The notes: generated from the sequence alone by a model not told the origin. Numbered from the stretch's first letter, positions 20,815 to 32,532 are shown. The stretch is DNA of 64,000 bases from Gerris lacustris (GCA_951217055.1 OX578277.1:7188329-7252328); one strand, 5' to 3'. Numbers and translations: made by a program.

Positions 20815-22000
20815 AGGGTTTGCTTGGAGATGACGATCCTACCGGTGTGACAATAGAAGCGAAACTGATTGAAAAGTATAAGGCAAGAATATTTTTATTA
20901 CAATAAAACCCAAAAAATGGCAATTATCTGCTTCCGCGATACTCATGCGACTATTCTTTCTAACGCTTGGTACGAAAGTAAAAATCTAAATCAAGAAGAA
21001 GAACGTCTACGAATAGTTGAAGCTGCTGCAGCAATTATAAGAGAAGACGTCCGCAGTATCGCTGTTAACACTGAATCGTAATAATAATATTCTTGCCATA
21101 CTTTTCAATCACTTTTACTTGTATTGTCGCATCGCTAGGAGCATCAACTCCTGAAAGAAAACCGTTCAGCTGCGCCAACGTGAATTGGCAATAGTTGGTA
21201 TTTTCTATGCAAAAGAAAACTTTTCTTTTCATCTCTTGATCGGTCCTTTTTCCCACCAAGTGCCTGTTTTAAGAAACGTGTGAAACATTTTTTTTGGTGT
21301 ATATTGCTTTTGTGTAGCTACTAAATCAAACTCGAAGTTGACACGATTTTGCACTAACTTACGTTAGCGTTTGCTGCTTCGACCTCAGTGTCTTTGATTT
21401 TGTTTTTATGTAGATGTACTTACATTATAAATGTTCCATCTATTTTCTTATTTTCTAACTCTCTCAACCACATCGCTGCCTGGTTAAGGCCCAAACCAAA
21501 CTCAAATTTTAAAATCGAAAGTCATTCTATTTTTTCGTTGAGGACTGGCATTGAGATGCATTCGGACTCTCTTCGACGCGACTCTTTTAAAATTATTCAA
21601 TACTTTTTTTGTTTGTGTAATCTTTTCGACACTGAACGTTCACTGTTACAGAATTAGCACAAATTATCTATATGTTCATCACCTCTTGATACTTGTTTCT
21701 TTCAAATTTTTCATACCACGTTCCACATTCACATTGGGCCCTCTGTCGAAATGATTGTTCAACATAAAACAATGTTTTGTTCAATTTAATTAAGTTTTTT
21801 ATTTTCAAGCGTTAGAAAGAATAGTCGCATAAGTATCGCGGAAGCATATCAGTCATTTTTTTTTTTTTTTTTTGGTTTCGTTGTCATGACAATATTTTTG
21901 CCATACTTTTCAATCAATTTTGCTTCTATTGTCGCACCAGTAGGAGCATTATCTCCAAGCAAACCCTTCATCTACTCAAACGTGAATTGACAATTATCTA
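20815..22000. pseudogene. Mirrored fragments of an unrecognised transposon-borne protein
   Basis: On the + strand 20869-21081 encodes CFRDTHATILSNAWY followed by NQEEERLRIVEAAAAIIRED. On the - strand 21065-21259 encodes YCQFTLAQLNGFLSGVDAP followed by VKVIEKYGKNIII. Upstream + strand text at 20800-20880 reads a diverged form of the latter (FTLADQKGLLGDDDPTG). Reverse-complement copies of both recur at about 21780-22000. Together they look like pieces of one protein scattered over the two limbs of the foldback element. I do not recognise the family, and no complete frame exists. Confidence 0.45.
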
Positions 22001-23024
22001 TGCAATTTTTTTTTCTTCGCCTTGTACGGATACTTTGGATCACTTTATAATCCAAAAGGTTCGTTGTACGTAAAAAAATAAACAATGTTTAATGTGTGAA
22101 ATTTTATAATATTCAATTTTGATCTGAACGTCAATTGGTCTCCGAGCCAGAGGAAGCGAGTTTTTCGCCAAAATATGTAAAAAGTCGTGCAAAAAAAGAC
22201 ACTACGCATGTTATAGTAAGCTATGTTTTTGCTAAACCGTTCGTTGTCCGTAAAAAAGGAAAGAGACCTTTACTATGGGAAATTTATATTTTTGATAATC
22301 ACCTTAACTAGTCTCCAAGCATTAGGAAGCGAAATATTCGTAAAAATACCTAAAAAGTGGTGCGGCGACGGGTGCTAGATATTCATAGATATTTTTTACC
22401 GTCCACTGTACGTAAAAAAATTAATGACACTTTTTTGTGGAAAATTTTGTTATCTTTAATTTTGATAACTACCTTGATTGGTGTCCGAGCCATAGGAAGC
22501 GAGATATTCGCAAAAAAGAATTTGTTGAACTTTACCCTTGAATATCTATTAACGCGACCTCGATCTCGGGCGGGGCGGCAATTTTTCTTGGGCCCTTGGC
22601 CCTTGGCCACTAAATATGTAAATCCAGCTCTTGGTTATATGTGAAAAAAATGAAGTGCGTTGTTCTACGCCTCAAGGGCTACAAAAAACATTATATAAAC
22701 CATGGGTCAGATATTAACCGTTCTCCCATAAGTTCAAATTTTATGTTTTTTTGAGATCGCATGCCTTTCCTCATAAAAACACTAATTGCTCCAAAAGTAT
22801 AAAAGCTAGAAAAAATTTTTTGGTTTCGTTGTAAAGCTGACAAAATTTCCTATTAGAAAAGTGTGTTTTTCATTTTCATTCCCTTAAATTACATGACAAA
22901 AAATGTATACAAATGTTATTTTTAAGAAAAAAAAAAATGTTTTTCTTTGAGGTTTCATAACTTAGAATAGAACCGAGATTAAACTGCTCGAACTTCAGGA
23001 AAAACTGCCTTATTTCTTAAATTT

Positions 23025-24444
23025 TCGATCAATATTAATATTAATACCTATTCATAAGGCGGAATTTATAGTAAACTTCGCTGAAAGTAAAACAAGAAAC
23101 ATGTTTATTGTTGTTTTTGTTGACATATAGGTGAGTATACTAAACCAGTCTTGTTTTTAGGGTTTTGTAGATACTTCTCAAAACCCTTATACCGAGGGTG
23201 ATGTGTCCGTCCGTCCGTCGCTCTTTGGTTCATAGGGCCCGAACCGTTTAAGCGAAAGTACTGAAATTTGAAACACTGGTGCAACTTTTTGACCCAACCA
23301 CAGGAAAAATATACAGAAGTTCATAATTAGATTTGCGCATGCGCAATTCGAAAAAATGTGGTAAACTCAAAAATTTATATTTTTTTAAATTTTTGAGTAG
23401 GGTATCAAATGAAAGCTGCTGAAGAGTAGGACACAAATATATATATGCTTTTTTAAAATTTGCATTCCTTATAGGGGAAAAAATCAAAATATACCCAAAA
23501 AAAATCCCCCCCCCCCCCAACATCTATAGATCGGCTGGCGCTAAAATTTTGAAATAATTCATGCTAATATCTTATTGTGGGGCGATGAAAATTCCGGGAG
23601 TTCATCCCAAATTTCCGAAAATTTTTTTTTTTTTAAATTTTGAGTTGGTATTAAATGAAAGCTGCTAAAGAGTAGGACACAAATATATATATGCTTTTTT
23701 AAAATTTGCATTCCTTATACGGGAAAAAAATCAAAATATACCCCAAAAAAATCCCCCCCCCCCTCCCCAACCACTATAGATCGGCTAATTTCTAAAATTT
23801 CGAAATAATTCATACTAATACCTTATAGTGGGGCGATGATATTTCCGGGAGTTCATTCCCAGGTTTTAAAAATTACCAATTTTGTGCGCGAAAATTTGGA
23901 GTGCGCCCAAAATTTTATTTTTTAAAAATTTTAAGTCGGGTATCAAATGAAAGGTGCTGAAGAGTAGGATACAAATATATATTTGCTTTTTTAAATTTTT
24001 AATTCTTTATTGGTTTTATAAGTCAAAATATACCCCGAAAAAAATCCCCCCCCCCCAAATTTGATATAATGGCTGGTCTAAAAATTTTGAAATGATTCAT
24101 GGTTACACCGTATGGTTGGGCGATGAAAATTTCCTAAAAAATGTAATTTATCTTGTCGTTATTACCTATAAAAAACATTGTGACCTCCCGGGGGATCGAA
24201 CCCGGGACCCTTAGGATCGAAGAAAAAAATCATAATTACATAACGGGTATGCTTAATCATCTACAAAACCCTAAAAAGTACTTGGACGCAAGTACTTCCC
24301 TGTGATTTTTTTTAATATGTTTTTAATTATATAGGCACTCAACTGTTAGTAAAAAATTGCAACAATAAACATGTTTCTTTTTTACTTTCAGCGAAGTTTA
24401 CTAAAAATTCCGCCCTATGAATAGGTATTAATATCAATATTGCC
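23025..24444. mobile_element. Left-arm element with ~85-bp inverted ends and three internal repeats
   Basis: Near-inverted ends: 23025-23110 (TTAATACCTATTCATAAGGC, then GTAAACTTCGCTGAAAGTAA) against 24355-24440. Three tandem copies of a ~285-bp unit lie at about 23385-23640, 23640-23935 and 23935-24140. Each has GGTATCAAATGAAAG, CAAATATATAT and a run of 7-14 Cs. The partner arm (about 26010-26480) keeps only the first part, so the repeats expanded here or were deleted there. A GTCCGTCCGTCCGTC microrepeat lies at 23206-23220. Confidence 0.65.
24183..24223 (-). repeat. tRNA-derived B-box fragment (SINE-like)
   Basis: On the - strand GGGTCCCGGGTTCGATCCC is a good RNA polymerase III B box in a T-arm-like hairpin. 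I see no A box or full cloverleaf, so it is probably a SINE or tRNA relic. Confidence 0.45.
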
Positions 24445-24482
24445 CTTCTTTTTTACCGCCCTATAGGGCGGTAAAAAAGAAG
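24445..24482. repeat. Perfect 38-bp palindrome
   Basis: CTTCTTTTTTACCGCCC and GGGCGGTAAAAAAGAAG are exact reverse complements around TATA. It marks the junction between the left-arm element and the block that pairs with 25480-25735. Confidence 0.9.
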
Positions 24483-24731
24483 AATTCTTCAGCTATTTTA
24501 CGCACGATCAGCGAGTTTGTTTACATTTAACAAAACTAATTTGCTGTTTGTTTAATTAAAGTAACTGTTTATATCGAGATTTTAGTGAAAAACAATGAGT
24601 GATTATGACGAATATGAGGAAAATAAATACACCTCCCGAAATAATTAATTCGGCACAAAATACAACTAATGAATTAATGTCATCTTTATCTAAAAAGAAA
24701 TATGAACTTACATACAGGAAGTTATTTTTTT

Positions 24732-25062
24732 GAAGAGAAATTTCTTTGGTGGCGGTAAAGTGAATTTTTTCATATAGTGACATCGTGTAACGAAGTTTGC
24801 GATTCGAGACTCGTCCAAGTGTAACATTTTTACAGATTAATTGTCTTATATCTATTTAAAGACCGGCAAATCGAAACAAACATTTATTATTATTGGAATA
24901 AATGTGGTTGCCTTAGCGAAGCAATATTTTTTTTTTTTTTAATTAAATTTCCCATAACCATTTCTTAATCCTGAAATAATAAATTCGTCAAAAAATGAAA
25001 GAGAGCAAAGCATCTAGAACTAAAGTTTCACTTCTAATGCGTGAGACCGTGAGAGCCTCACG
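24732..25062. mobile_element. ~340-bp repeat, copy 3, inserted in the left arm
   Basis: Same family as 18779-19120. The right arm lacks it: the homologous text at about 25440-25490 runs straight through, giving an empty-site comparison. Confidence 0.75.
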
Positions 25063-25260
25063 AATATTTGTATTTCTTTCTCTATTTATTATTAAAATCC
25101 AACAATCGTAGATATAGTACGGTAAGCAACTCGTGCGAAAACAGCATTTTGCGTTGCTCGTGTGTTTTTACTACCCTCGCTATCGCTCGGGTGCAAACTC
25201 CACACTCCCTTGTAGTATTTTTTTCTCGCTTGTAGTATTTTGCATGCTAAATACTACTTT

Positions 25261-25314
25261 CCGCACTCGACGCGTAATGTACTATAATAATAGTACATTA
25301 CGCGTCGAGTGCGG
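25261..25314. repeat. Central palindrome of the inverted duplication
   Basis: Two 25-bp perfect arms (CCGCACTCGACGCGTAATGT plus ACTAT) around AATA. Imperfect symmetry continues outwards on both sides (GCATTTTGCATGC, GTGTGGAGTTTGCACCCGAG, GCATTTTGC boxes), so the turning point is near 25287. Confidence 0.9.
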
Positions 25315-25904
25315 AAAGTAGCATTTTGCATGCGAGTGTGGAGTTTGCACCCGAGCGACAGCGAGGGTAGTAAAACCACACGAGCAATGCAAAATGCCGT
25401 TTTCGCACGAGTTGCGTACCGTACTTTATCTACGATTGTTAGATTTAAATAATAAATGCAGAAAAAATAAACTTGCTGTATGTAAGTTCGTATCCCTCTC
25501 TTGATAAAGATGGCATTAATTCATTAGCTGTATTTTTTGCCGAATTAATTATTTCTGGAGGAGTATTATTCTCCACATTTTCGTCAAAGTCACTTGATTC
25601 ACTCATTGTTTTTCACTAAAAACTCGATATAAACAGTTACTTTAATAAAAGAACAGCAAATTAGTTTTGTTAAATGTAAACAAACGCTAATCGTGCGTAA
25701 AGCTGAAGAATTCCTCAGAACTATGAGACGCGCATGCGCAATGAATACAAGTACGTAAATAATCACTTTCTACGCATCTAAACAAAGATATAATGTTTAT
25801 ATTTCGTATCATTCGTAGATAAAAATACATTTTCTAAGTGATGTTATTATGGTTTCTTAAAATTGTCATCATAAAGGTTATTTTATTAAGGACAATTACC
25901 GGAT

Positions 25905-25976
25905 CACCCCCCCCCCCCCTTAAGAGGCGGCAAGAACTCTTGGGCCTAGGAGCGTTAAAGTATAAATCCGGCCCTG
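25905..25976 (-). mobile_element. Solo hAT-like end
   Basis: On the - strand CAGGGCCGGATTTATACTTT begins at 25976, followed by GCCCAAGAGTTCTTGCCGCC and a C/G run. It belongs to the same end type as the foldback element at 18667. The opposite end was not located. Confidence 0.6.
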
Positions 25977-27599
25977 TTTATATTATTGGGTAAAAAAAAC
26001 CTCCCAAAGAGGAAGGGGCACTTTTTCCCCTATAAGGAATGCAAATTTTAAAAAAGCATATATATATTTGTGTCCTACTCTTCAGCAGCTTTCATTTGAT
26101 ACCCTACTCAAAAATTTAAAAAAATATAAATTTTTGAGTTTACCACATTTTTTCGAATTGCGCATGCGCAAATCTAATTATGAACTTCTGTATATTTTTC
26201 CTGTGGTTGGGTCAAAAAGTTGCACCAGTGTTTCAAATTTCAGTACTTTCGCTTAAACGGTTCGGGCCCTATGAACCAAAGAGCGACGGACGGACGGACA
26301 CATCACCCTCGGTATAAGGGTTTTGAGAAGTATCTACAAAACCCTAAAAACAAGACTGGTTTAGTATACTCACCTATATGTCAACAAAAACAACAATAAA
26401 CATGTTTCTTGTTTTACTTTCAGCGAAGTTTACTATAAATTCCGCCTTATGAATAGGTATTAATATTAATATTGATCTAAAATTTAGGAAATAAGGCAGT
26501 TTTTCCTGAAGTTCGAACAGTTTAATCTCGGTTCTATTCTAAGTTATGAAACCTCAAAGAAAAACATTTTTTTTTTCTTAAAAATAACATTTGTATACAT
26601 TTTTTGTCATGTAATTTAAGGGAATGAAAATGAAAAACACACTTTTCTTATAGGAAATTTTGTCAGCTTTACAACGAAACCAAAAATTTTGTTCTAGCTT
26701 TTATACTTTTGGAGCAATTAGTGTTTTTATGAGGAAAGGCATGCGATCTTAAAAAAACATAAAATTTGAACTTATGGGAGAACGGTTAATATCTGCCCCA
26801 TGGTTTATATAGTGTTTTTTCTAGCCCTTGAGGCGTAGAACAACGCACTTCATTTTTTCACATATAACGCCAGTCACCCTGTAAAGATATTTCTCATTTA
26901 GTTTCAGTGGCTCGGATAATATTAATTAAAAAATCTACAATAAGGAATGATAACTAACCATCATTCACAGTTATCAAAGGCAACACTGATTATTCATTAT
27001 GAAGGTTATTTATAATTATAACTATAACAGAACAGGTTATAGGTTTGAATTGAGTTGTGTATTGTGTACATAGACGTTATTGTTCGTGTTATATTTCAGT
27101 TAGAGTGGATTATAGTATAGTAAATACTAGTTATTAGGGTATATAGCTGTGAGATGGAGACTACAGAGGACGAGTTTAAGTGTTTCGACGAGACAGCATA
27201 CTTAATCTACAACTCCGTCTCTTCAACTCTCTCTCCAGGTAACTTAATTTAAAGGACAAGGGACATCATCTCTTCAATATATTATAGTCTGGACTTGTAA
27301 CCGACTTGAACCTTTACCTGCGCTATGGGCGCGTTCAGAAACACTAACCAGTGTTTCTGAAACACTAACCACTAACCAGTGTGTGCGTTCAGAAACACAA
27401 ACCAAACCAGATCGACCAGTAACCGGTGGTTTGTGGTGGTTAGTGTCACGGCTTTAAATATGCTAGCTGCCTTTGGGTCTCATGGAAGGCAGCGGTCGAG
27501 CAGGTTATAAATATAAACTGGGGTTGACTTGTGTGCAAAGCTATTGCGTGCTCACGTTGAAGCAGAGTTTAGACCAGTGGTTCCCAATGTTTTTTTGGC

Positions 27600-27815
27600 T
27601 AATTCGGATTGTACGTGCCCTGGAAATTTCTTCGAGTTGCACCTCTACCTGGTTTATACACAGGAGGGTTGTGTTTCTTCAGAAAATGAGCGGAGTACCG
27701 CAAAGCGGTGTGGAGCGGCTATAGAAAATTTAAGGGTACACAAAATTAAGGTTTTTAATTTAATATGCGGGATTTTATCACCTAACCTCAAAGTGGGGCC
27801 ACGTACAATCCGACT
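27600..27815. other. Right-arm-specific segment of unknown identity
   Basis: About 215 bp lying between two blocks that are contiguous in the left arm (near 17930). No coding frame or terminal repeats were recognised. Confidence 0.5.
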
Positions 27816-27915
27816 TTACCGTTTTTTTTACCAAGCCCCCTACTGTCTAGAATAAAACTTACTACGCCCCCCATCCCCTTACACAATTTTATGGGGTCAT
27901 GAAATAAACAAGTAT

Positions 27916-28403
27916 TACAGTCTGACTCATGAAAGAAGACGTGCGTTGACAGCGCGGAAAATCAGATGACACTCAGATTGGCCAACCTATGTGAGGGTAA
28001 AAATAAAGCCACTAGGTCTGTGGGTGAGGGTGGGTTAACTTGTTTGTAAACAAAAGAAGGTTATGTTCCTCGTACCAAATCGCGATCTTTTTAACTATTT
28101 TTGTCTATAGATTTTCACATCTTATTACGAATATATTTCAATATCTCTTCTAAGAGTTCTTTTTTCTTCATCACGATGATAACTAAACAACAAGGAGAAG
28201 GAAAATGTAGGAGGGGTGGAGGTTACGAACCCTTTTTAAACGGTTATCCCAAGGGCCGCGCCCCTCCACTAGAGATTTTTATTTTTACCTAGTTGGCTCA
28301 ACCTATTGCCCGCCAAAATCTCGAGCTCTCATTGGCTCTCCCCCCAATGTGTCAAACTTTCCCGCGCTGTCAACGCACGTCTTCTTTCATAAGTCAGACT
28401 GTA
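27916..28403. mobile_element. Tc1/mariner-type MITE, TA target, CAGTCTGAC ends
   Basis: The element at 27918-28401 has about 40-bp inverted ends (CAGTCTGACTCATGAAAGAA, then GACGTGCGTTGACAGCGCG) and TA on each side. A shorter member of the same family lies at 39804-40076; they share GATTGGCCAACCT and AGCTCTCATTGGCTC inside. No transposase frame. Confidence 0.85.
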
Positions 28404-28661
28404 CATTGAATAGCCATACAATTATTTTTATACCATTCCAAGTTGCAATTTAAACTGAACATCTATGAGACAAAATAAATCAGTGCGATGGATGAGCTTT
28501 CATTTTTTTTTTTTACAAGATTCCCTATTCTTGGATGAGGCCCCACGCCCCCCTTGACTTGTCTTTACCCCTTTCTTGGGGGGGGGGGGGGCGCCCCCCA
28601 CTTTGGGAACCAATGGTTTAGAAGATCCAATTATTCTTGGTCCAAGTGTGGTTTGAAATGT
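28404..28661. other. Mixed repeat-derived sequence, no gene
   Basis: Contains a G run at about 28579-28591. The text around TTTGGGAACCAATGGTTTAG resembles that near 17925-17945 (TTTGGGAACCACTGGTCTAA). No coding frame. Confidence 0.5.
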
Positions 28662-28669
28662 GGTTTACA

Positions 28670-28959
28670 CAAGGATCTTATATAAAGCGGACATAATGTT
28701 AAGAAGGGGTTTAAGGCAAAAAAGTGACCCCATGAAGGTAAGAGAAATTGGAGAAAAAATCATACTGCGCATGCTCCACGACCTTTGAACTGGGACAAAT
28801 TACCTTTTTTAACCGGTTATAACCTGACACTATAAACAAATTCTTGGTAACCTATAACCAAGAGGAAGGTAATTTGTCCCATTGGAGCTAATATTTTACA
28901 TATCTTCATGGGGTCACTCTTTTGCCTCAACCCTCTATCCCCTTTATATAAGATCCTTG
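28670..28959. mobile_element. MITE (hAT-type), CAAGGAT termini, TSD GGTTTACA
   Basis: Reverse-oriented copy of the element at 20045-20335. It is flanked by GGTTTACA at 28662-28669 and 28960-28967. Confidence 0.92.
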
Positions 28960-28967
28960 GGTTTACA

Positions 28968-29448
28968 CGATCCAAGTACACTTGGAGAAACTAATGGAAC
29001 TTTGATAACAATTAAAATAGATGGTGTGAAATGTTTTATTTCCCAATACCATTATCCAGTTTATTGTACCTACTTATTAAGTTTTAAAACAGTGGTGATA
29101 GATAACCTTGTAAACAAAACCCTGCACAACCTCACATCTTTGTCTTTTTTGACAGCTCGTTCTCATAATTTTTTTGGTGGGTGCCATTTTTGTTTTCATA
29201 AAAGTCTACTTTTATACTTGGACCAAGAAAAGGGTTGGGCCCTTCCTACTCAACTTAGATGTCAAAGTTGTCTTTGATATCCTGTTTACACAACCCAAGT
29301 AGCACCAGAGTAGAGTTAAAGCAGACTTGGTCTAACTATATTTTGACTGTGTAAACCCTACTTAATCAACTTTTATACAATGCTTTGAACTTTCAAATTA
29401 AGTGTTACTGTATCCTAGTTTCACTCTCAACCGCTAAATATAACAAAG
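28968..29448. other. No gene; probable transposon remnant
   Basis: Text beside the MITE (CTTGGTCCAAGTGTGG near 28635) is echoed by TACTTGGACCAAGAAAAG near 29216, and GTTTACAC motifs recur. It may be one larger degraded element. The open frame crossing 28882-29277 overlaps the MITE and has no recognisable domain. Confidence 0.4.
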
Positions 29449-30984
29449 AGCCTCGTTAGTGATGTGGGCCGGGTATATACCCAGCGGGTAGGGTAAATAA
29501 AAATGGGTATTTACCTGGGTATTTACCCGAGGTCAGGGTAAATACCCAAAATGAGGGTATTTATAACAAATAATGATTTAAATAGTGTTTTAAGAGGTTC
29601 TGAGCATTTCCCATACTCAAATGGTTTAATAAATGTCATTTAGAGAGTATAGGATGTGTTAAGCTCACTTAATTCCTAAAAAAATAGCCTACAAAAATAC
29701 CCAGCGTACGGGTATTTATTATTTTGAAGTATATTAATATCTGTTATACAGATTCAATTATTTCAAACAGAATGCTCATGTTGAAGGTCTGTGCAATGAA
29801 AACACCACCATTTTAAAATAAAAGCACAGGATTATTATTTTGAAAATTAGGTGATGCATTCTCATATTATGCAAGCCTAAATATAAATTCATATTTTTCT
29901 AAAATATGTAAATAATATGAACACACATAATTATTAATTGGCATATTTTTATACCCTTGTTACTCAATTCTTATACTGTATGTGTATAGGCTATTGCTAC
30001 AAATATCTGACAATCAGAAATATCACGTGTAAAGAGTTAAGGCCTACTCCTAATTCCGACTAAGGCCGAATTCCTACACTACATGATTTAAATTAATATT
30101 ATAGTCCAGGAGATAGCGTGCAAAAAAGTGTCTGACTAATATCAAGCTAGAATTTTGTTTATAAGTAATGTTTTGGTGCCTTTTAAGAATATGTGGTCAC
30201 CTAAGTCCATTTGCGGGACATAGTTTGGTAATAGGCATTTGAAAAAAACAAACCGGTGGAGAGTGGCCATCCCACGCCCTTTTTGGTGAACAATGCGATT
30301 TTCACGATCCTGAGTACGAACTTAGTTAGTAGACCAAAAATCAAGTTGATAGTAGTCTATTGATCTACTTAATAGGTGACCTCTTTGATTTGGAGTAGTC
30401 TATTAAGTGACAAACTATCATCAACTTGATTTTTGGTCTGCTAACTAATTTCATACTCCAGGATCATGAAAATCACATTGTCCATCATAAAGGGTGTGAT
30501 ATGGACGGTCTCCACCGGAATGTCCCGCCAAGGAACTTAGCCGACCACATATTTGTTTATTTATTTTTTTGTTTATAATGATGACAGACAATTAGTCTAA
30601 AATACCACAGTCAATACAAAAATAATGAAGAGCTATACAGAAGTAATTAAGTAAAAACTTCTTAAATGTCATCAAAACATTTACTTATACGAGTACACAA
30701 ATTTTTAGCTTGCTCGCTATCTCCTCGACTATTATTCTTATTAAGTTATTAATATCAATTCAATAATATTATTGGGACATACTATCACTTAATAACTACT
30801 TAAAATTTCATAATATATTTATTTACAATAAATAAGTTTGAAATTAAACACATAGCAGTCGTAACTTTAAAAATTATCATAAATACCTGGGTATTTACCC
30901 AAAATGGGTATTTACCCGGGTAAATACCCAGGGTATTTACCTGCAGTTTTAAATACCCGGGTATTTTACATCACTAAGCCTCGT
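29449..30984. mobile_element. hAT-like element, TAGTGATGT ends, TSD AGCCTCGT
   Basis: The element at 29457-30976 starts TAGTGATGTGGGCCGGGTA and ends GGGTATTTTACATCACTA. It is flanked by AGCCTCGT at 29449-29456 and 30977-30984. GGGTATTTACC motifs are repeated near both ends in opposite orientations, as in other non-autonomous hAT elements with TACCC-rich sub-ends. No transposase. A foldback MITE is nested inside at 30102-30731. Confidence 0.9.
30102..30731. mobile_element. Foldback MITE, TAGTCCAGGAG ends, TTA target, copy 1
   Basis: Starts TAGTCCAGGAGATAGCGTGC and ends CTCGCTATCTCCTCGACTA, with TTA at 30099-30101 and 30732-30734. Most of its length mirrors itself around 30375 (ATCAAGTTGAT and ATCAACTTGAT boxes). 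The right limb has degenerated. Nested in the hAT-like element. Confidence 0.8.
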
Positions 30985-32249
30985 CCAGATTGGCAAAGCG
31001 AGTAACAAGAAATGCAGTGCTCAGCTCAGCGATCTGGTGTCAATGAACACAGGAACAAGCTGAGCGCTACAGGATCCTCAACAAATGTCCAAACATTTCT
31101 ATATTGGCAAGTTTTAGTGTGGTAAATTTTTAAACTGTTTAATACTTTGTAGTTTGTGTTACTTTTACTTAAAATGAGTGATATGAAAGCTGTTACAGCG
31201 ACAGCTTATATTTACATTCACCTGGCTTAGGGGAAGGTTGGAGCCTGCTCGGCTCATTGTGTATCTACACTTCCTGCAGGCTGTACTGAACATCCCGTGT
31301 TTGTCAGATGTTCCTTGTACCGTGTTTGTCAAAAAACTGACAACAATGAAAGCGGGGGAGCCGAACAAAGCTTGGTCATCTGCTGCCTGTGCAGTCAACA
31401 CTGCTCTTCTTGTTGCTTGGTTCAGTTCACTAATATGGACGAGGCTTTACAAGCGTGGTCTGTGGTAAAGATTAGTCTTTCCAGACACACTGGTTACTTC
31501 TCAGTCGACCTGGCTAGGGATTCCGAACCCATCCTATCTTCCATTAGACCTGCCTACTTCCTGATCAGGCCAAGGACACTAAAAGGAAGTCAGGGCTTAC
31601 CTAAACTCTTTACTAACCTAGTCGTTAAGCTGAACAGTTGATTTATCCTACTTCCTTTGTGGGTGCATATATGCCTCTTATTTTACAAATTCTAGAGATG
31701 GGTTTAAAGCTCAGGATAGAATTTGTGAGTCTATCTCTTTGAGACAATAAAGCCTATATAAAGTAAAGTCCTTCTGTCTGGTCCTTGTCTGTGCCTTTTT
31801 ACATCCTGGAGATATCATGAAATTTATTAATTTATTTGCAACTTCAGCCACAAGCTTAACAATATTTAAATAAGCAGTTAATTTGAAGGAGACAATATAG
31901 TTGAGGGTTGGTTGCATGATTTTATGCATTTGAAAGATTATATTGCTCTTTCAAAACTGTACATTCGCTTGAGGCCTCGGGCACATTTCTAAGCCCCTCT
32001 CAGGGGGCCTCGCTTGCTCGAGTAGGAGAGCAGTTCAATCATTGAAGTTGAGCAGTATCAGAGTGATCACCACCTCACCCACAGCTCTGAATTCCATTCC
32101 TGGCCGGGCCTCCCTCAATGTCCCCCCAGCATTGATTCAACTAAATGGACAGGTGATGGAAAGATAAGCACCATTAGGTTTCAGCCTAGAAAACCATTGT
32201 CAACACTCACATGGTGGTTTGATAAAATACAACCATGTTGTGAAGACCT
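30985..32249. other. No recognised gene
   Basis: Right-arm-specific DNA between the hAT-like element and the resumed arm homology. Short open frames at 31238-31641 have no domain that I recognise. GCTTGCTCGAGTAGGAGAGC at about 32011 recurs at 34085-34107, so part of this is repeated within the arm. Confidence 0.4.
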
Positions 32250-32532
32250 GGACTATCTTGAAGGGTTTGGTTGTCTGGTATCACTCCAGTAATGGATTGA
32301 TACAGCTCCCCGAGCTTGTTCATAAGAACCACTTCCTGGTTTATATTTTCCGGCAAAGACCCCAGATTTAAGAAAAGATAAGAAAAAGCCCCTCAAAAAA
32401 ATATCTTGTTTTTCAGTTTTCTGAGTATAATAAAGATGCTTCAGAAATTACACAGTGATGTTTTACATTAATAGTCAATTCTTCATAATTAATAAATTCA
32501 AATATCAATTAATAAATCTGATTATGTTGTAG

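Larger units (their letters stand above)
18659..22641. mobile_element. hAT-like foldback element with 8-bp target duplication GTTATATG
   Basis: The element spans 18667-22633. It starts CAGGGCTGGATTTACG and ends in the reverse complement of CAAGAGCTGGATTTACAT. GTTATATG flanks it on both sides (18659-18666 and 22634-22641). An 8-bp duplication and CAGGGxxGGATTTA ends are hAT features. The right arm of the duplication carries the empty site at about 26868-26875 with one copy of the octamer. The ends are followed by GC-rich text (GGGCCCGGGCCCCTGGCGGC on the left). Inside are long mirrored subrepeats (19990-20760 against 22010-22550), two copies of a 340-bp repeat and a MITE. No complete transposase is visible. 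Confidence 0.88.
12167..25285. repeat. Left arm of the large inverted duplication
   Basis: Antiparallel to 25290-35944. Blocks that pair by eye: 12167-12720 with about 35280-35944; exon B near 12761 with 34464-34562; exon A at 14417 and 17520 with exon A at 34239 and 32533; 17822-17880 with about 32250-32312; 17880-18666 with 26870-27860; 22634-23480 with 26010-26870; 24483-24720 with 25480-25735; 25080-25285 with 25290-25440. The outer edge is the shared ATACAGGGA (TCCCTGTAT at 35936-35944). Segments present in one arm only are transposon insertions or local amplifications. Confidence 0.85.

Noticed and set aside
22357..22644. Frames on both strands near the right end of the foldback element
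   Set aside because: They cross the terminal repeat of the transposon and match no domain.
28882..29277. 131-codon open frame
   Set aside because: Its first part lies inside a MITE and nothing resembles a known protein.
31238..31641. Overlapping frames, one containing MDEALQAW before a GT site
   Set aside because: It looked like a first exon, but the donor phase (0) does not fit the phase-1 exon A, and no conserved domain or second copy supports it.
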